A stretch of 64,000 bases of DNA from assembly GCF_947507565.1 (NCBI RefSeq), contig NC_089179.1, forward strand, positions 2,001,747-2,065,746. Reading direction: 5' to 3'. Position numbers and translations under genes: made by a program. Positions within the stretch are counted from its first letter, which is position 1. Each line of letters starts with the position of its first letter. A model generated the notes under the pieces. That model saw nothing but the letters and a program-made list of their open reading frames with translations, had not been told where the DNA came from and ran no database searches. Below are positions 1-11,399 of the stretch, piece after piece. This DNA comes from Oscarella lobularis (Eukaryota; Porifera; Homoscleromorpha; Homosclerophorida; Oscarellidae).

Positions 1-136
1 CATCAATGGAATTTTACGGGACAGACGATTCCAATGATGTCACTCCCGATGACGCACGACGTTCGACGCATTTGCTAGCGCGCTTTAAAGTGAGGAAGTT
101 TATGCGTGAGTGCACTGTACATGTTCTCGCTACCCT

Positions 137-962
137 TCATGTAGAGAGCGACCGGAGGTGGAAAGGCGTTTTCGCCAGTACAGATCCGCCGCAACTGAAA
201 ATCCCTGCTCTATCATCCTCTTTGCCAAGGCTATCTAAGAAGGACTGGTTCTTCGCGGACTGCTTTCTCAGAGAAAGACGTCGCTGCAGGCTAAAAGGAT
301 CCTTGGCCAGATCGTCGACTGAACCAACAATTTGAGCCTTGTTATCGACGCCATCGTTTGCTGCGGATATTGCTTCTTTTAGCGAAGAAAGGATATCAGG
401 TTGCTCGGCTGCTCCAATCGGCTTTGGACATTCGAGACCGGACGCCTCGGATCGCTCAGGCAACTCATTTAGCGTAGATGCCCAACTTCCCAGAAAAGCG
501 CAAGGAGCCATCTCTTCCGTAAGAGGAAAATCACCACTGGTCTCCGCGTATACAATTTCCCAACAATCTCCGGCAAAAGCCCGTAGGAAAAAAAGACTTA
601 CGTGCACCATTTTATCTCGCATGAATTCAGGATCCGGATTAATACGCTCGACGGCCATTTCTTGTGGGGTCTACACCACAAAGTCGAAGTACGACGCGCG
701 ACAGACTTGAAGTTGCATTTGCACCTGGTAATAGTACGCGCGATCTCCCATTGGACGTTCCCTCTGCCCAAATCGCACCTGGTAATGGTTTCTCTTAAGC
801 ATCCACTTCCGTCAGTTTCTGTCATGCAAAGATTGGTGCTGTGGAGGGGGCTGTCTCGCACAGTGAACAGGCACTTCAATTCGACCGTGCCTAGACCGCA
901 GCACTCGCAACGAACCAATGCATCCGTAGATGCACCAATAAATAAACATTCTGGAAAGAACT
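137..962 (-). pseudogene. YqaJ-type exonuclease fragment, broken
   Basis: This minus-strand remnant resembles the YqaJ viral-recombinase family, a PD-(D/E)XK exonuclease fold often carried by animal DNA transposons. Seen in sequence: a GASTDALV block followed by VELKC, matching the GATPDG and EIKCP nuclease motifs of the better-preserved copy at 56.2-57.3 kb, and a YYYQVQMQLQ block followed by FDFVV. The expected Trp after FDFVV is a TAG stop near position 672. A frameshift separates the catalytic part (598 to about 960) from the part downstream of the QVQ block (137-658). The N-terminal half is missing: homology stops near 962, where P-element-like sequence begins on the opposite strand. The last 130 or so residues of the downstream frame match nothing I know. 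Non-functional as read. Confidence 0.6.
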
Positions 963-1008
963 CTTTTTGATTACTCCCCATTGGAACAAAAGTGGACCAG
1001 GGTTTCAC

Positions 1009-1700
1009 AAAGACGTCAATTTGCAGTTGATTCACGAGGCGGACGTCACGGCCGAGAGCGACAAGTACGTCGCTATTTCTTTTGACGAAATGAAAATCAA
1101 GGAGAACTTAGTATTCGACAAAACATCTTTGGAATTGAAAGGCTTTGTAGATTTGGGATCATTTAAAAACTTTCTTGACAGGCTGGAAAAAATATCAAAG
1201 AAAATACAATTTTGTCTACTCCAAAAGTTGCTACTCACATGTTAATGTTCATGGTACAAGTAATCTTCACCAAATTAGAATTTGCTTACGCCCACTTTCC
1301 AACAAACAGCAACTGTATCCCATTGTATGGGATGTCATTCGTAATGTAGAGGAATGCGGGCTCCTATACATTTCTATTACGTGCGACGGCGCTTGTAAGC
1401 CGAGCAAATTGAGAGTCACGAGACAAGGCGAGCTGACGAGAGCGTTGAGAGCCTCCAAACGGCAATTGAGAATTTACGCGCCAAGAATACGGAGGGTCAT
1501 TGTTGGCTGATGCTGAGAACTTGTCTAGAGGAAATTAAAGAACGTGCGCGCTCGTTTGCTCTCAAGATGCATAAAACATCCGATGACAAAGAAAAGTTCA
1601 TCTACAAAACGGAAAATCCATCCTCTGCTGAAGGTCTGCCAATATTCTTCTTCTCCGACGTGCCTCACTTAAATCCACAAAAGAGGACGGGAAGCACGTC
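1009..1700 (+). mobile_element. P-element/THAP9-like transposase remnant
   Basis: Three consecutive plus-strand frames together resemble the RNase-H-like core of P-element/THAP9 transposases. The first (to 1245) contains YVAISFDEMKIKENLVFD and GFVDLG, which fit the first catalytic-Asp region of that family. The second (1175-1510) contains LYPIVWDVIRNVEECGL followed by TCDGA. The third (1510-1848) contains GLPIFFFSDVPHL, matching the conserved DVPHL.K segment. The frame changes between blocks, so this is a decayed copy. No THAP zinc finger was found upstream; the sequence there is the YqaJ fragment. The family name rests on remembered motifs, not a search. Confidence 0.55.
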
Positions 1701-1849
1701 GTCGGCAAATTTCTGCGAAGTGGCTCTCGATACGGCGAGGAGGTTAACGAGTTTTTCAGCAGTCAGCAATTTGCGCCATGAATACGCCCCGAAAGAAGGG
1801 AAGGCCCGACGTACGAGGCTGGCTGGTTTTGCGGGTGAGGCGCCGTGAC

Positions 1850-3050
1850 CAGCCACGGAAACGGCAGACTACTTCTCCAGGTCGTAGCAGAAGGAAAAGC
1901 GCAAATAGATATCGTTGGCTCCTGTGAGTCGTAAGCGACAACGAACTCCGGCTGCCGATACTTCATTGGAGAAGGAAGCTCCAGCGCCCCTAAGAAAGTG
2001 TAAAAATTTGCGATTTGAAGGTAAAACATTCTCTTATATAAAATAATATTACGGACGCAAACTGGCAATCATTCGTTTGGGAACGAAAAGCGCCGTGCGA
2101 TACGTCGCTGGCGTCGCCGGCGCTACTTTTCCCGATTGCCCGGACATGGAGAAAGCGATGACGTGATCGCCGGGCGAATTGTCGGCGACGACGACGACGA
2201 CTGTTTGGGAGAACGTTCGGAACGGGTTGCGTGATGATTACGTCGTTTAGCGCGCGTTGGAGGGAACGATTGGGTTTCGTCATCGCTGACATCAGACGCG
2301 GCGCTATGGAAATCGGTTCAATAATAATAATAATTTATAATAATATCATTACTTTTCAAATAACAAATTAAATAATAAATATTGAGACAAAATCAAAATG
2401 TAGATGCTTATTCGCGACTCCGATTGGAGCAGCAAAATTTGCACGTGACGTCCACAGCACAAGCAGCAGGAAGCTGGAGGTGTTCGACCATCTATGGTTC
2501 GACCGTCTACTTTCCGCACATCTAAAAACGTAAAAACGCAAACCGAGACGACGCCTCGCGTCACCGTGTCGTTTTTGGTGTCGTCCGGACGTACGAGAGT
2601 CTGTTCGTAGTCGTACGATGCCGATTCGATCTCCTGGAGGCCTCAGTTTGAAAGGAAAATACGGGATGCTGCGCTGCAGAGCACGTGACGCGACCCGCTG
2701 CATACAACCCCTTTTTCGCACGTTATTTGACGCTAAAGACCTCCGTTTTCGCGTGGGAAAATGCGCCCCCGCAATAAAAACATACGGGCTATTCCCAAGC
2801 GCGAAAATGATGAAACGTACACTTGTAATTAATGAATCCGCCTTGACAGACTACTGCGGTGCTGCATCCACTGCCGACGGTTACGGCAGTACGAATTTTT
2901 CAATTGTGAGTTTCGTTTGGCAAATGCAATCACAAAGGACTCCTCAATAACTAAGCGGTGATTTTTTCGTTGAAACGTCTCCGTATTATAGGCCTCTGGT
3001 TTCGGCTTGGGTGTGACGTCACGTCACGCGCGTCCGCACTTTAGCCGGGG
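1850..3050. other. No supported gene; AT-rich and low-complexity sequence
   Basis: Several short frames exist on both strands, but none has a recognisable motif or a convincing start. A short AT-rich stretch with repeated AAT units lies at about 2322-2395, and a short GAC-repeat tract near 2190. I see nothing else that can be supported. Confidence 0.5.
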
Positions 3051-3120
3051 AATTTCTTTGTCAAAGATGGCGGTCAGAGAAAAAGACGGAGGACCCAATT
3101 TGAAGCACTAGGAGTCGCCA

Positions 3121-3384
3121 GACGTGGAACGTAGACATCCCAATCGCCTCCCCGCAACACGTCCAAGCCGATCCGCCGACCAACAAAGCAGTAGAAGCGC
3201 TCGTCTGTGAACTCATGCAATTCCAAGAGGTAGCCCGATCTTCGCGCGATCGATTTCTCGCCTTCGAGTTTCTCGTTGCACAGGACTCGCTCGGAAAAGG
3301 CTGGACATCAAACTGCGCCACTTATTTTCGAGACGCGCTATCCTGGATGCGGCAGCCAGACGCGCGGCGGATGTTCTTTTCTTA
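3121..3384 (+). CDS. Unidentified coding-like segment
   Basis: An open plus-strand frame of about 85 codons runs without a start Met to a TAG near 3382, and looks coding: balanced composition, with segments such as VEALVCELMQFQEVARSSRD and FLAFEFLVAQDSLGKGW. It could be an internal or last exon of a family I do not recognise. The frame on the opposite strand is probably its shadow. No neighbour supports a function. Confidence 0.25.
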
Positions 3385-3399
3385 GCCGCCGCAAGGGAC

Positions 3400-4050
3400 T
3401 ATAGCTTCCTTCTCTAGGGCATGGTCAAACAGCGATTTGGAGCGTATATGGACCGCACTGCCGCAACTGCCGCCTGGAGCCGATTGCATTGACGCCGCAT
3501 GCACTCCCTGCAAGCAGCGCATTTCCCGGGCGTCTGCAGCAGCAAGGCGCAGACAGTGCTTCGGATATAGAGACCCGCTTCCGTGTAGGGGGATGGAGTC
3601 ATCGACTATTGCAACCTGGCTAGCTCCATTCTTGCCAGAAAACTTCCCGATTTTGCTCCAGGCAAGGCGAGAAATTGTTGGTCATTGTTGCTCTTGACAC
3701 ACAAACAAAACTCGTTATGGGCTATGGTGATTAACTGCAATGCCGTTCACCTGTGCTCACGTGTAGCCTTTCCATAGCGTCCATAATATCGTCAGTGCCA
3801 TGCCTCGGAACAGACGAGAGTGCACTGCAGGAGGCGGCTTCTACTTTTTTCCGGCCAACGTAGACCGTCAGTGCTGCCGACTCATGCTCTAGCTTTATGC
3901 TGTACAGCAACGTTGTAGGAGGGGAACGAGGACAAAGATCGGGGAACAACCCGCGACATAAGGGTAGCGTCGGCCTCTTCTACATTGTTCCAGAAACGTC
4001 AACTATCGTCAACGTCGCCAATCCCTCTCTCTTTTATCTATGGTGTGTCT
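3400..4050. other. No supported gene
   Basis: Short open frames lie on both strands without recognisable motifs. The stretch ends where a THAP-like start appears at 4058. Confidence 0.4.
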
Positions 4051-4057
4051 AAGCGCT

Positions 4058-4270
4058 ATGCCGTGTTGCGCTGCCTTCGGATGCTGTAACAGGACCGAAA
4101 AAGGCTTTGCGATGTTCAGATTCTCCCGCGATCCGGAAAGATGACGGATTTGGGCGGCTACGGTCAAGAGACGAAATTGGATTCCGAAGGACAGTGGAGC
4201 GTATCTTTGCGAGGCGAGGACGTACTCCGAAATAGCTATCGAAAATCGAATAATAAGCGTATCTAGGCTA
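4058..4270 (+). pseudogene. THAP zinc-finger domain fragment with in-frame stop
   Basis: The reading frame from ATG 4058 begins with CCAAFGCCNR, the first Cys pair of a C2CH THAP DNA-binding domain, followed by FAMFRFSRDPE. A TGA follows (4142-4144), after which the same frame continues with RIWAATVKRRNWIPKD and LCEAR. The conserved His expected after LC is absent. THAP domains bind DNA in P-element, ISL2EU-like and host proteins. The transposase part is missing. About 75 bases downstream is a 22-bp motif that also occurs at 55198-55219, inside the other THAP-transposase gene of this window. Confidence 0.65.
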
Positions 4271-4572
4271 GGGTTGACAGCAACTAGTTCGGACGGATCA
4301 AGAAAGTTGACGTCGAACGCTATTCAAACGCTATTCATGCATCGGCTAGGCTCGAGGATCCAGCCTCAGAGGGGGGGGGGGGAGGGGGTTGTGCGCTGCC
4401 GCGCGCCAGACACAAGGCTATTCCTCGAAATCGAAGTTTTCATTAGAACTTACATACTACAGTACATAACATTACAGTCAAACCTCTTTATCCGGACACT
4501 CGCGGGTCCTAACAAAGGTGTCCGTATAATAAAGGTGTCCTGATTTCAGAGGTTTTAATAACATCATTAGTT

Positions 4573-6235
4573 TTAGGAATTGAAATGAAGAGCGGCAAAT
4601 AGAGCTTTTGCAGAGATAATTCTATGCAAAAAATCAATTATTTCAGTTTGTATTTTGCTTTTACTCTGATAGTGAATTTCAACGACCCGATTTAGAAGAC
4701 CGCTTGCTGCTCGAGCTTCTTCACAACAACCCTTTCCTTCCAAAAACAATTGAACTTCTTCTAAGCAATCCACAGCATCTTTGAAACGCTTAAGTTTTGG
4801 TTCTCTCACTACTTCGCCCAAGCCATCATCGTCTTCGGTGATGTCAGCTATTTCATCCTCCAATTGCAGCCTCGCAAAAAACTCTTCTTCCCACGTTACA
4901 TCTGAGAATTCTTCACAAATTGGGAGGTCCTTTTCGATTTCCGCCACGTCAGGCACATTCTCTTCATCTGTCAGTTGGCGAATCAGAAAGTTCAGTTCAC
5001 CAGCGCTTTGGTCTTCTTCCAAATCGGCGAAAGGATCTTCGTCATAATTATCAGCAGAAACTATTTCAAAGTTGACGTTCGTTACGCCAGCCTTCCGAAA
5101 GCACTTCTTGATCGTTTCTGGATATACACGTTTCCATGCTGCCAGCAACCCACCGAATAGCGTATAGAATTGTGAGTGATTTCGCTTTTTCCGATGCGCA
5201 CGTTGCCTCGTCAATCTTAGCAATGACATACTTTAAAAGTAGGCTGCGACAATGATCCTTAAAGTTTTTAATTATTCCAAGATCTAGAGGTTGCAAAACT
5301 GACGTGGTGTTTGCGGGCAGAAAAACCACTTTGATGTTGGAAAATTTGTCCGCGAAATCAGCAGAATGACATCCAGCATTATCCATCAGAAGAAGAACGA
5401 AACGATTCAAAGCTCGCAATTTTGCATTGATATCAGAAACACGCTGTTGAGAATTTTTCCAGTCATACAAGCTTTCTTTTGGCTAAAATAATTGACGTCA
5501 AGAGAGCTCTTGTCAAGACGTTTAAAGCAACGAGGATTTCCGTATTTCCAAATAACAATGGGCTTCGACTCACTTCCTCCAGAAGCGTTGACAATGAACG
5601 CAACCGTCAGTTGTTCTTTAGCTTGCTTTCCTCCTTTCGCTTCCTTGGCCTTCCGGGGAAAGCCCTTCACCGGCAAAGTTCGCCAAAACACGCCGGATTC
5701 ATCAATATTCCACACATTCTCTGGTGAATATCCTTCCAAAATGTTAGGGAGGCGTTCCTTTCACGACTCCACCGTTGCTCCACTGACATCGCCAGATTCT
5801 CCGCTCACAGTTACTTTCTTTATGTTATGCCTTGTCTTCCACTTTTCAAACCAACCGTTACTAGCTTTAAAGTTTGGAACACCCATTGCTTCTGCAATTT
5901 CTTTTGCTTTTTTCACGCAATATTGGACCGTCAGGAAAAAGCCTTTTCGACACTGCAAGACAAAACCACTCGTACAACGCTTTGTTCACGTCGGCAAATC
6001 GAGATTCCCGAATCCGTTTTCTCGTGTGACACGCCTTATTTAGAACGTTCTCTTCGTAAAGCTTCACGATGTCAGCTTTGATCTGAAGGATAAAGCTTAT
6101 CTGCGTTTTGCCGCACTTGAATTGCTCGGCAAGTTTTCTCAAGCCAAGTTTTGGGTTTCTCTCCGCAAACTTCACAACTTTGTGCTTTGTTTCAAGAGTG
6201 AGACCGTTTCGTTTGACCTTTTCCGAAGACGCCAT
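4573..6235 (-). pseudogene. Tigger/pogo-family DDE transposase, frameshifted
   Basis: The transposase starts at ATG 6235 with a helix-turn-helix (RKLAEQFKCGKTQISFIL). A CENP-B-like helical region follows (FKASNGWFEKWKTRHNIKK, in the frame 5761-5958). The DDE core has WNIDESG (frame 5407-5739), LLMDNAGCH and LQPLDLGIIKNFK (frame 5066-5470). That gives the D, D, D residues expected for Tigger-type enzymes. A 218-codon acidic C-terminal region ends at 4573. At least four frame changes separate these blocks, so no full-length enzyme can be made. The transposase and the HIRAN gene start 119 bp apart, head to head. Confidence 0.88.
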
Positions 6236-6354
6236 GGTTCCAAACTGAGAGGCGAGTAAAAGCGATCGTCAGCAAAGATGTGCGTGCGACTTCCACGTGC
6301 CTACGGATTTAGCGTGCTCTATCAAAATCGTTTTTCACCTAAACCTCCTCCGAA
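6236..6354. promoter_or_regulatory. Shared intergenic region of the divergent transposase and HIRAN genes
   Basis: These 119 bases separate the start codons of two divergent genes inside one transposon. Any promoters for both must lie here or in the coding edges, so a bidirectional promoter is the simplest inference. I see no clear TATA box. Confidence 0.35.
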
Positions 6355-6762
6355 ATGGGTATGACAAGCCAACCGGTAGCTTCCGCTCAAGCCAAAACTC
6401 GTTGCGTTGAAATCTCGTTCTTCGTCAGAGGCGTACATGCGTACAAACACTTGTGGCAACCTCGCGCTGGCCAAATCCTAACTCTGCAAAGGGAACCAGA
6501 GAACGCTCATGACGCGTTTGCAGTTTCTGTCAAAAACCATGACTCTTTGACAGTTGGACACCTGCCGAAGAAGCTGGCATCGCTGTTTTCTCACTTTCTC
6601 AAACGAGACTGCAACAAAGCGTTAGCTGAAATTACCGGCAAACGGATAAATCGAGGAGGCGGACTTGGAGTTGAAGCTCCTGCAATATACAAACTGTTCG
6701 GACCGTCGCAATATTTAGATTTTATCTTAGAACTTCTAGAAAGGTCGACAACAAACGAATAG
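6355..6762 (+). CDS. Small HIRAN-domain protein encoded inside a Tigger-type element
   Basis: This is an intact 135-codon frame with ATG at 6355 and TAG at 6760-6762. Most of it matches the HIRAN domain, known from the N-terminus of HLTF/Rad5-type remodellers, where it binds 3'-OH ends of single-stranded DNA. Visible features: VRGVHAYKHLWQPRAGQ, LQREPENAHDAFAVSV (the E.xN.xD.xAV core), VGHLPKKLASLFSHFLKR, and a C-terminal GLGVEAPAIYKLFG. No helicase or RING follows, so the domain stands alone. It lies between the transposase start and the right inverted repeat and has no in-frame stop, unlike the decayed transposase. Inference: it is transposon cargo or an accessory factor acting on DNA ends or forks. 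A nuclear DNA-binding role is likely but unproven. Confidence 0.78.
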   Translation: MGMTSQPVASAQAKTRCVEISFFVRGVHAYKHLWQPRAGQILTLQREPENAHDAFAVSVKNHDSLTVGHLPKKLASLFSHFLKRDCNKALAEITGKRINRGGGLGVEAPAIYKLFGPSQYLDFILELLERSTTNE

Positions 6763-7039
6763 AATGAGAAGAGGCTTCAAATAACTATGTCTAAGTAGAG
6801 TAGAGCAAGTAGACTTTTCCGTATAAAGAGAGAAATTTTGCACTTATTAAGTATGTGGAGTATAAACTTAGCGTCCGCTTCCGCAATATAGAGTGTCCGC
6901 TATAAGAGAGAGAACTAAGAAGAAAAATGGTCAAAAAACTTTGGGACCAAGCAGACTGTCCGGTTTAACAGCGGTGTCCGCTTTTCAGGGAGTCCGGATA
7001 AAGAGGTTTGACTGTACTAGTACCTGTTTTTAACAGGAA

Positions 7040-7465
7040 AGAAACATCGACATCATATGCAATTCTGTCAGTCAGCTCTGCTTTGCGGACAGGGAAATCG
7101 CATCTGAAGCAGAAGCTCTGACGTCAAAGTTCAAGTCCGCGTTCACCCTTATTCGTCGTTGCCATGCGATTTACAGCCTTTGCCGAACGGTTACTGATTA
7201 CGAAATTGAAGAGCTTGGAAAGAAACGCGTTTCTGTAGGCAAAGAAATTGGGCAGTGAGGTTTATAGATTTATCCGTTGAAGCCTTTATGGAATTTTATC
7301 GCCAAAATTCTCCTAGTCTGTGATGCTGAAAATGCACTTTCTGGAGAATCACGTTCTGCCTTGGATGAAAAAGTGGAAGGTCGGACTATACTTTCACGGG
7401 GAACAGGGCGCAGAATCAATCCACGCTGCTTTTAACAATCTCCGACAGAAGTTTGCTTCAATAAG
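7040..7465 (+). pseudogene. Unclassified transposon-associated protein fragment
   Basis: Consecutive frames give IDLSVEAFMEFYRQNSPS, then MLKMHFLENHVLPWMKKW and GEQGAESIHAAFNNL. The pattern (K.HFLE.H ... GEQG.ESIH..FN) recalls a repetitive protein family seen near transposons in invertebrate genomes; I cannot name it. A GTAAGT donor follows directly (GT at 7466), so the block ends as an exon would. One frameshift (near 7320) and stops around 7255 mark it as decayed. It starts right after the Tigger-type element. Confidence 0.4.
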
Positions 7466-7469
7466 GTAA

Positions 7470-8709
<1,240 letters not shown>

Positions 8710-8749
8710 TTATACGTTGGGCCCCCTAATAGGGCCTGTGCAAGAAATT

Positions 8750-8820
8750 AGGTGTTTAACTCAGTGGTAGAGTGTTGTGTTTACACCACAATGGTCGGAA
8801 GTTCGATCCTTTCAACACCT
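8750..8820 (+). tRNA. trnV: tRNA-Val(UAC), mitochondrial type, within the NUMT
   Basis: This 71-base sequence folds as a full cloverleaf: acceptor AGGTGTT/AACACCT (7 pairs), D arm ACTC/GAGT, anticodon stem TTGTG/CACAA with loop TTTACAC (anticodon TAC, Val), and a T arm GGAAG/CTTTC around TTCGATC. No CCA is encoded. It is part of the transferred mitochondrial piece, so probably not used in the nucleus. Confidence 0.9.
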
Positions 8821-8830
8821 ATAAAAGTTA

Positions 8831-9328
8831 GTATTAACGAGTAACGAATGGATGACTAGGTTGTTCCAAATGGACGTAAAAAACGAAATGTCGACTATAA
8901 GAAATTGTGAATGTCGAATATCCACACGGGAAACCAATAAAAAGTAACCCTGGGAACTGAAACATCTTAGTACCAGGAGGAAAAGAAATCAAGCGAGATT
9001 CCGTAAGTAGCGGCGAGCGAAAGCGGATTTTTAGATAGATCAAAATCCAAAGAGGGTATGAGTCCCGTAGATCTATCCTAAAGTCTTTATAGTAGAACTA
9101 TTTGAAGATAGGTGAATCACACATCTAAGACTAAATATTGGAACAATCCGATAGTGAACAAGTACTGTGAAGGAAAGTTGAAAGAGAGTAAATATCCTAA
9201 AGCCCTAGAGGTAAATGGATCTGAAGTGAAAGAGAGCCTGAAATTCGTTAACTTACAAGCAGTGTGTAAACACGTACCTTTTGTATAATGGGTTCGCGAG
9301 AATAAGATTTGGCAAACTTAAGTTGATA
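8831..9328 (+). rRNA. rnl: 5' portion of mitochondrial large-subunit rRNA, within the NUMT
   Basis: Several universal 23S-type segments are readable in order: GAACTGAAACATCTTAGTA near 8956, AGGAAAAGAAATCAA near 8977, GTGAAGGAAAGTTGAAAGAG near 9167, GAGCCTGAAATTCGTTAAC with ACAAGCAGT near 9235-9262, and CGTACCTTTTGTATAATGGG near 9273. About the first 500 bases of the molecule are present; the rest is missing. Open frames on either strand here are accidental. Confidence 0.9.
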
Positions 9329-9568
9329 AACATTGACTATCACGCGATTTTGCCTGGGGAGAGGCCCAACGAAAGCAGCGACGTCGCGTTCGAGGTGTCC
9401 TGCCATGACCTTTCGCCCTTGGAGCAACGAATAGACGCTGACGGCGTTCGCGTCGTGGCGATTTCCACTGTCCCATTGACAGACGACTCTTCGACCCTCT
9501 GCGATGCTGTCGTAGCCATCGTAGAAGCGAACACCTTTCACTATCGCCGAAAACGAGAAAGATTCCAT
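9329..9568 (-). pseudogene. HIRAN-like domain gene, truncated by the mitochondrial insert
   Basis: From ATG 9568, about 80 codons resemble a HIRAN domain: FSAIVKGVRFYDGY, VVCQWDSGNRHDANAVSVYS (the NxxDANAV core) and KVMAGHLERDVAAFVGPL. It aligns well with the HIRAN-like gene at 47.6-48.0 kb and more distantly with the transposon-borne one at 6.36 kb. The last 26 codons of the frame (9248-9328) are antisense rRNA sequence, so the natural 3' part was lost at the NUMT junction. No intact C-terminal half was seen on the far side of the insert. Confidence 0.65.
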
Positions 9569-9569
9569 T

Positions 9570-10040
9570 CTGGAAGTGATGCGCGCGTTAGATGAAAAAA
9601 ATCGTAAAGTTTCACCACTTCGTTCTCAAAAACGAAGCCGAATTCAGCAAATCGCTATTATCAAAAGTTAGACAAACTCTTTTTCTCTAGGTTTGTCGAA
9701 ATAACTGCGGTTGGGATCGATCGGTGAAGCGAGAAAATCGAAGAAATCCAGACCACCTAATTTCACGAATTTCGATCTTTAGCGAAAACGGTAGATCTAA
9801 TCGAAAATCGCTATTATCAATTTTTAGATATTTTTATAAGGTACCCGATGAAGCAAGGAGCTCTGATTTCTGAAGGTTCATGAAAGAATTTAGTTGCGTT
9901 TTTTGGCTTAAGAAGGAGGTCAATGTGTATTTTATTCGAAAATTGAAGTAAGGAGCAAAAAATATTTTGAAATTTGAAATTTCGCGCATTTTAGCGCACG
10001 GGGGTCGTTTTGGAAGTTTATGCTTATTGGCACTGTAAGA
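9570..10040. other. No supported gene
   Basis: AT-rich sequence upstream of the HIRAN-like start. A 15-base sequence, AATCGCTATTATCAA, occurs twice (about 9648 and 9809). Nothing else is supported. Confidence 0.4.
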
Positions 10041-11396
10041 AAGGAGTGTTAGGACCGGTTTCGAAAGAAGCGATAGACAGGGCGATCGACTTCGCAGCTG
10101 CGAAGCTCACCATCGACAGCGACTATCCCGAGCAACGGCACGCGATCCGTAGCCTCGTCGAGGAGAAGGACGTTTTTTGTTTCTCTCCCTACTGGTTTTG
10201 GGAAGTCGCTCTGCTTCACTGCCCTTCCGTCGACGTTTGATTTCCTTCGGGGCGTGACGGAGACGAGCATAGTCTTAGTCGTATGTCCGCTTTCGTCGTT
10301 GATGCGAGATCAATCGAATTGTCTACGCCGACTTGGTCTTCGAGCCGAATGCGTCGACAAAGATGCATCAAATACAACGAAGAAGCGCGTCCGAGAGGGT
10401 GACGTTCAAGTGGTATTCATCAGTCCAGAACTTCTTTTCCGGAAATGGAAGTGGAGAAGGATGCTCTCATCTGATGTTTTCGCCGAAAATTTAGTAGCAG
10501 TAGCCATAGATGAACCCCACTGTATCATCGATTGGTGAAATGAACAGAAATATTATTCTAATAAATGCTAATTTGGTTTTCCATTGTAGCGGTCGAGATT
10601 TTCGCGTAGAGTTCAGCCATTTAGGCGAAATTCGAAGCCTAATTCCATCAAAGGTTAGAATCATGGCACTGACAGCTACCGCAACGAAGCAGGAGAGGCT
10701 AGACATCATCCGATGCCTTGGTTTGCGTAATCCAACTGTGATATCCGTGTGTCCTAGCAGACCAAATATTTATTATGCCGTACGAGATTTCATCTCGTTT
10801 AACGACGCATTCGGTTGGCTTCTGAAGAGTATTGCATCGTCCACTCTGAACGGCTCTGTCATAATTTTTTGCCCGACAATTAGTGATTGCATGGACATAT
10901 ATACATTTTCAAGGAAGAACTGGGCAAGTCGTTCCTATTTCCTAGCGATGCGCCCGACATGTACAAGTACCGACGCGTAGAAGTTTTTCATAAGCTGCTG
11001 GAAACAGATCACAAAGAAGCAATTGTTAGACATTTCGCTGATCAGTCGATGCCATTAAAATTGGTAGTAGCTACGGTGGCCTTTGGAATGGGCATTGACT
11101 GCTCATCGGTGGAAAACATCATTCACTATGGTTCTCCAGAAAGCGCCAAATTTTACATTCAGGAAACTGGTAGGGCTGGACGCAAGGGCCAACAAGCAAA
11201 AGCAATTCTATTCAAGCGCAGTAAACAAAGAACGCCTATACATCGTCAAATGACGTTGTACATGGATAGCAATGAATGTCGCCGACATTTTCTGTTCAGA
11301 GACTATGATAACTACGAACAAAACGCCCTTCTAGTGCCTACCTGTGCTGCGATAATTGTCGACGAATTTGTGGTCATGGCCACTAATCATTTATAA
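10040..11396 (+). pseudogene. RecQ-like DNA helicase, frameshifted
   Basis: Superfamily-2 helicase motifs appear in order. Motif I (LPTGFGKS) is readable only in the +1 frame after the T-run at about 10170. IVLVVCPLSSLMRDQ is motif Ia. AIDEPHCIIDW is the DExH box, with Pro in place of Ala. MALTATAT is motif III, and ATVAFGMGIDCSSVENIIHY (motif V) and YIQETGRAGRKGQQA (motif VI) follow. A short intron lies at about 10535-10589 (GTGAAA...TTGTAG). A second frame change occurs near 10905. RecQ enzymes unwind DNA 3' to 5'; this copy lacks the RQC and HRDC regions and seems to belong to the multi-copy RecQ-like families of early animals. Two frameshifts argue for a pseudogene unless they are sequencing errors in homopolymers. 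Confidence 0.8.
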
Positions 11397-11399
11397 AAC

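Larger units (their letters stand above)
4475..7014 (-). mobile_element. Complete Tigger/pogo-type element carrying a HIRAN gene
   Basis: The ends are defined by identical 23-bp terminal inverted repeats (4475-4497 and 6992-7014, beginning CAGTCAAACC). Each is flanked by TA (4473-4474 and 7015-7016), the target duplication of pogo/Tigger elements. The 2,540-bp interior holds a broken minus-strand transposase (4573-6235) and an intact plus-strand HIRAN-domain gene (6355-6762) reading away from it. Just inside each end, a GGTGTCCG motif is repeated, plausibly transposase-binding sequence. Identical ends together with a mutated transposase suggest fairly recent insertion, perhaps mobilised in trans. 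Confidence 0.9.

Noticed and set aside
8834..9043. Minus-strand open frame in the rRNA part of the mitochondrial insert
   Set aside because: It is antisense to conserved large-subunit rRNA; no coding evidence.
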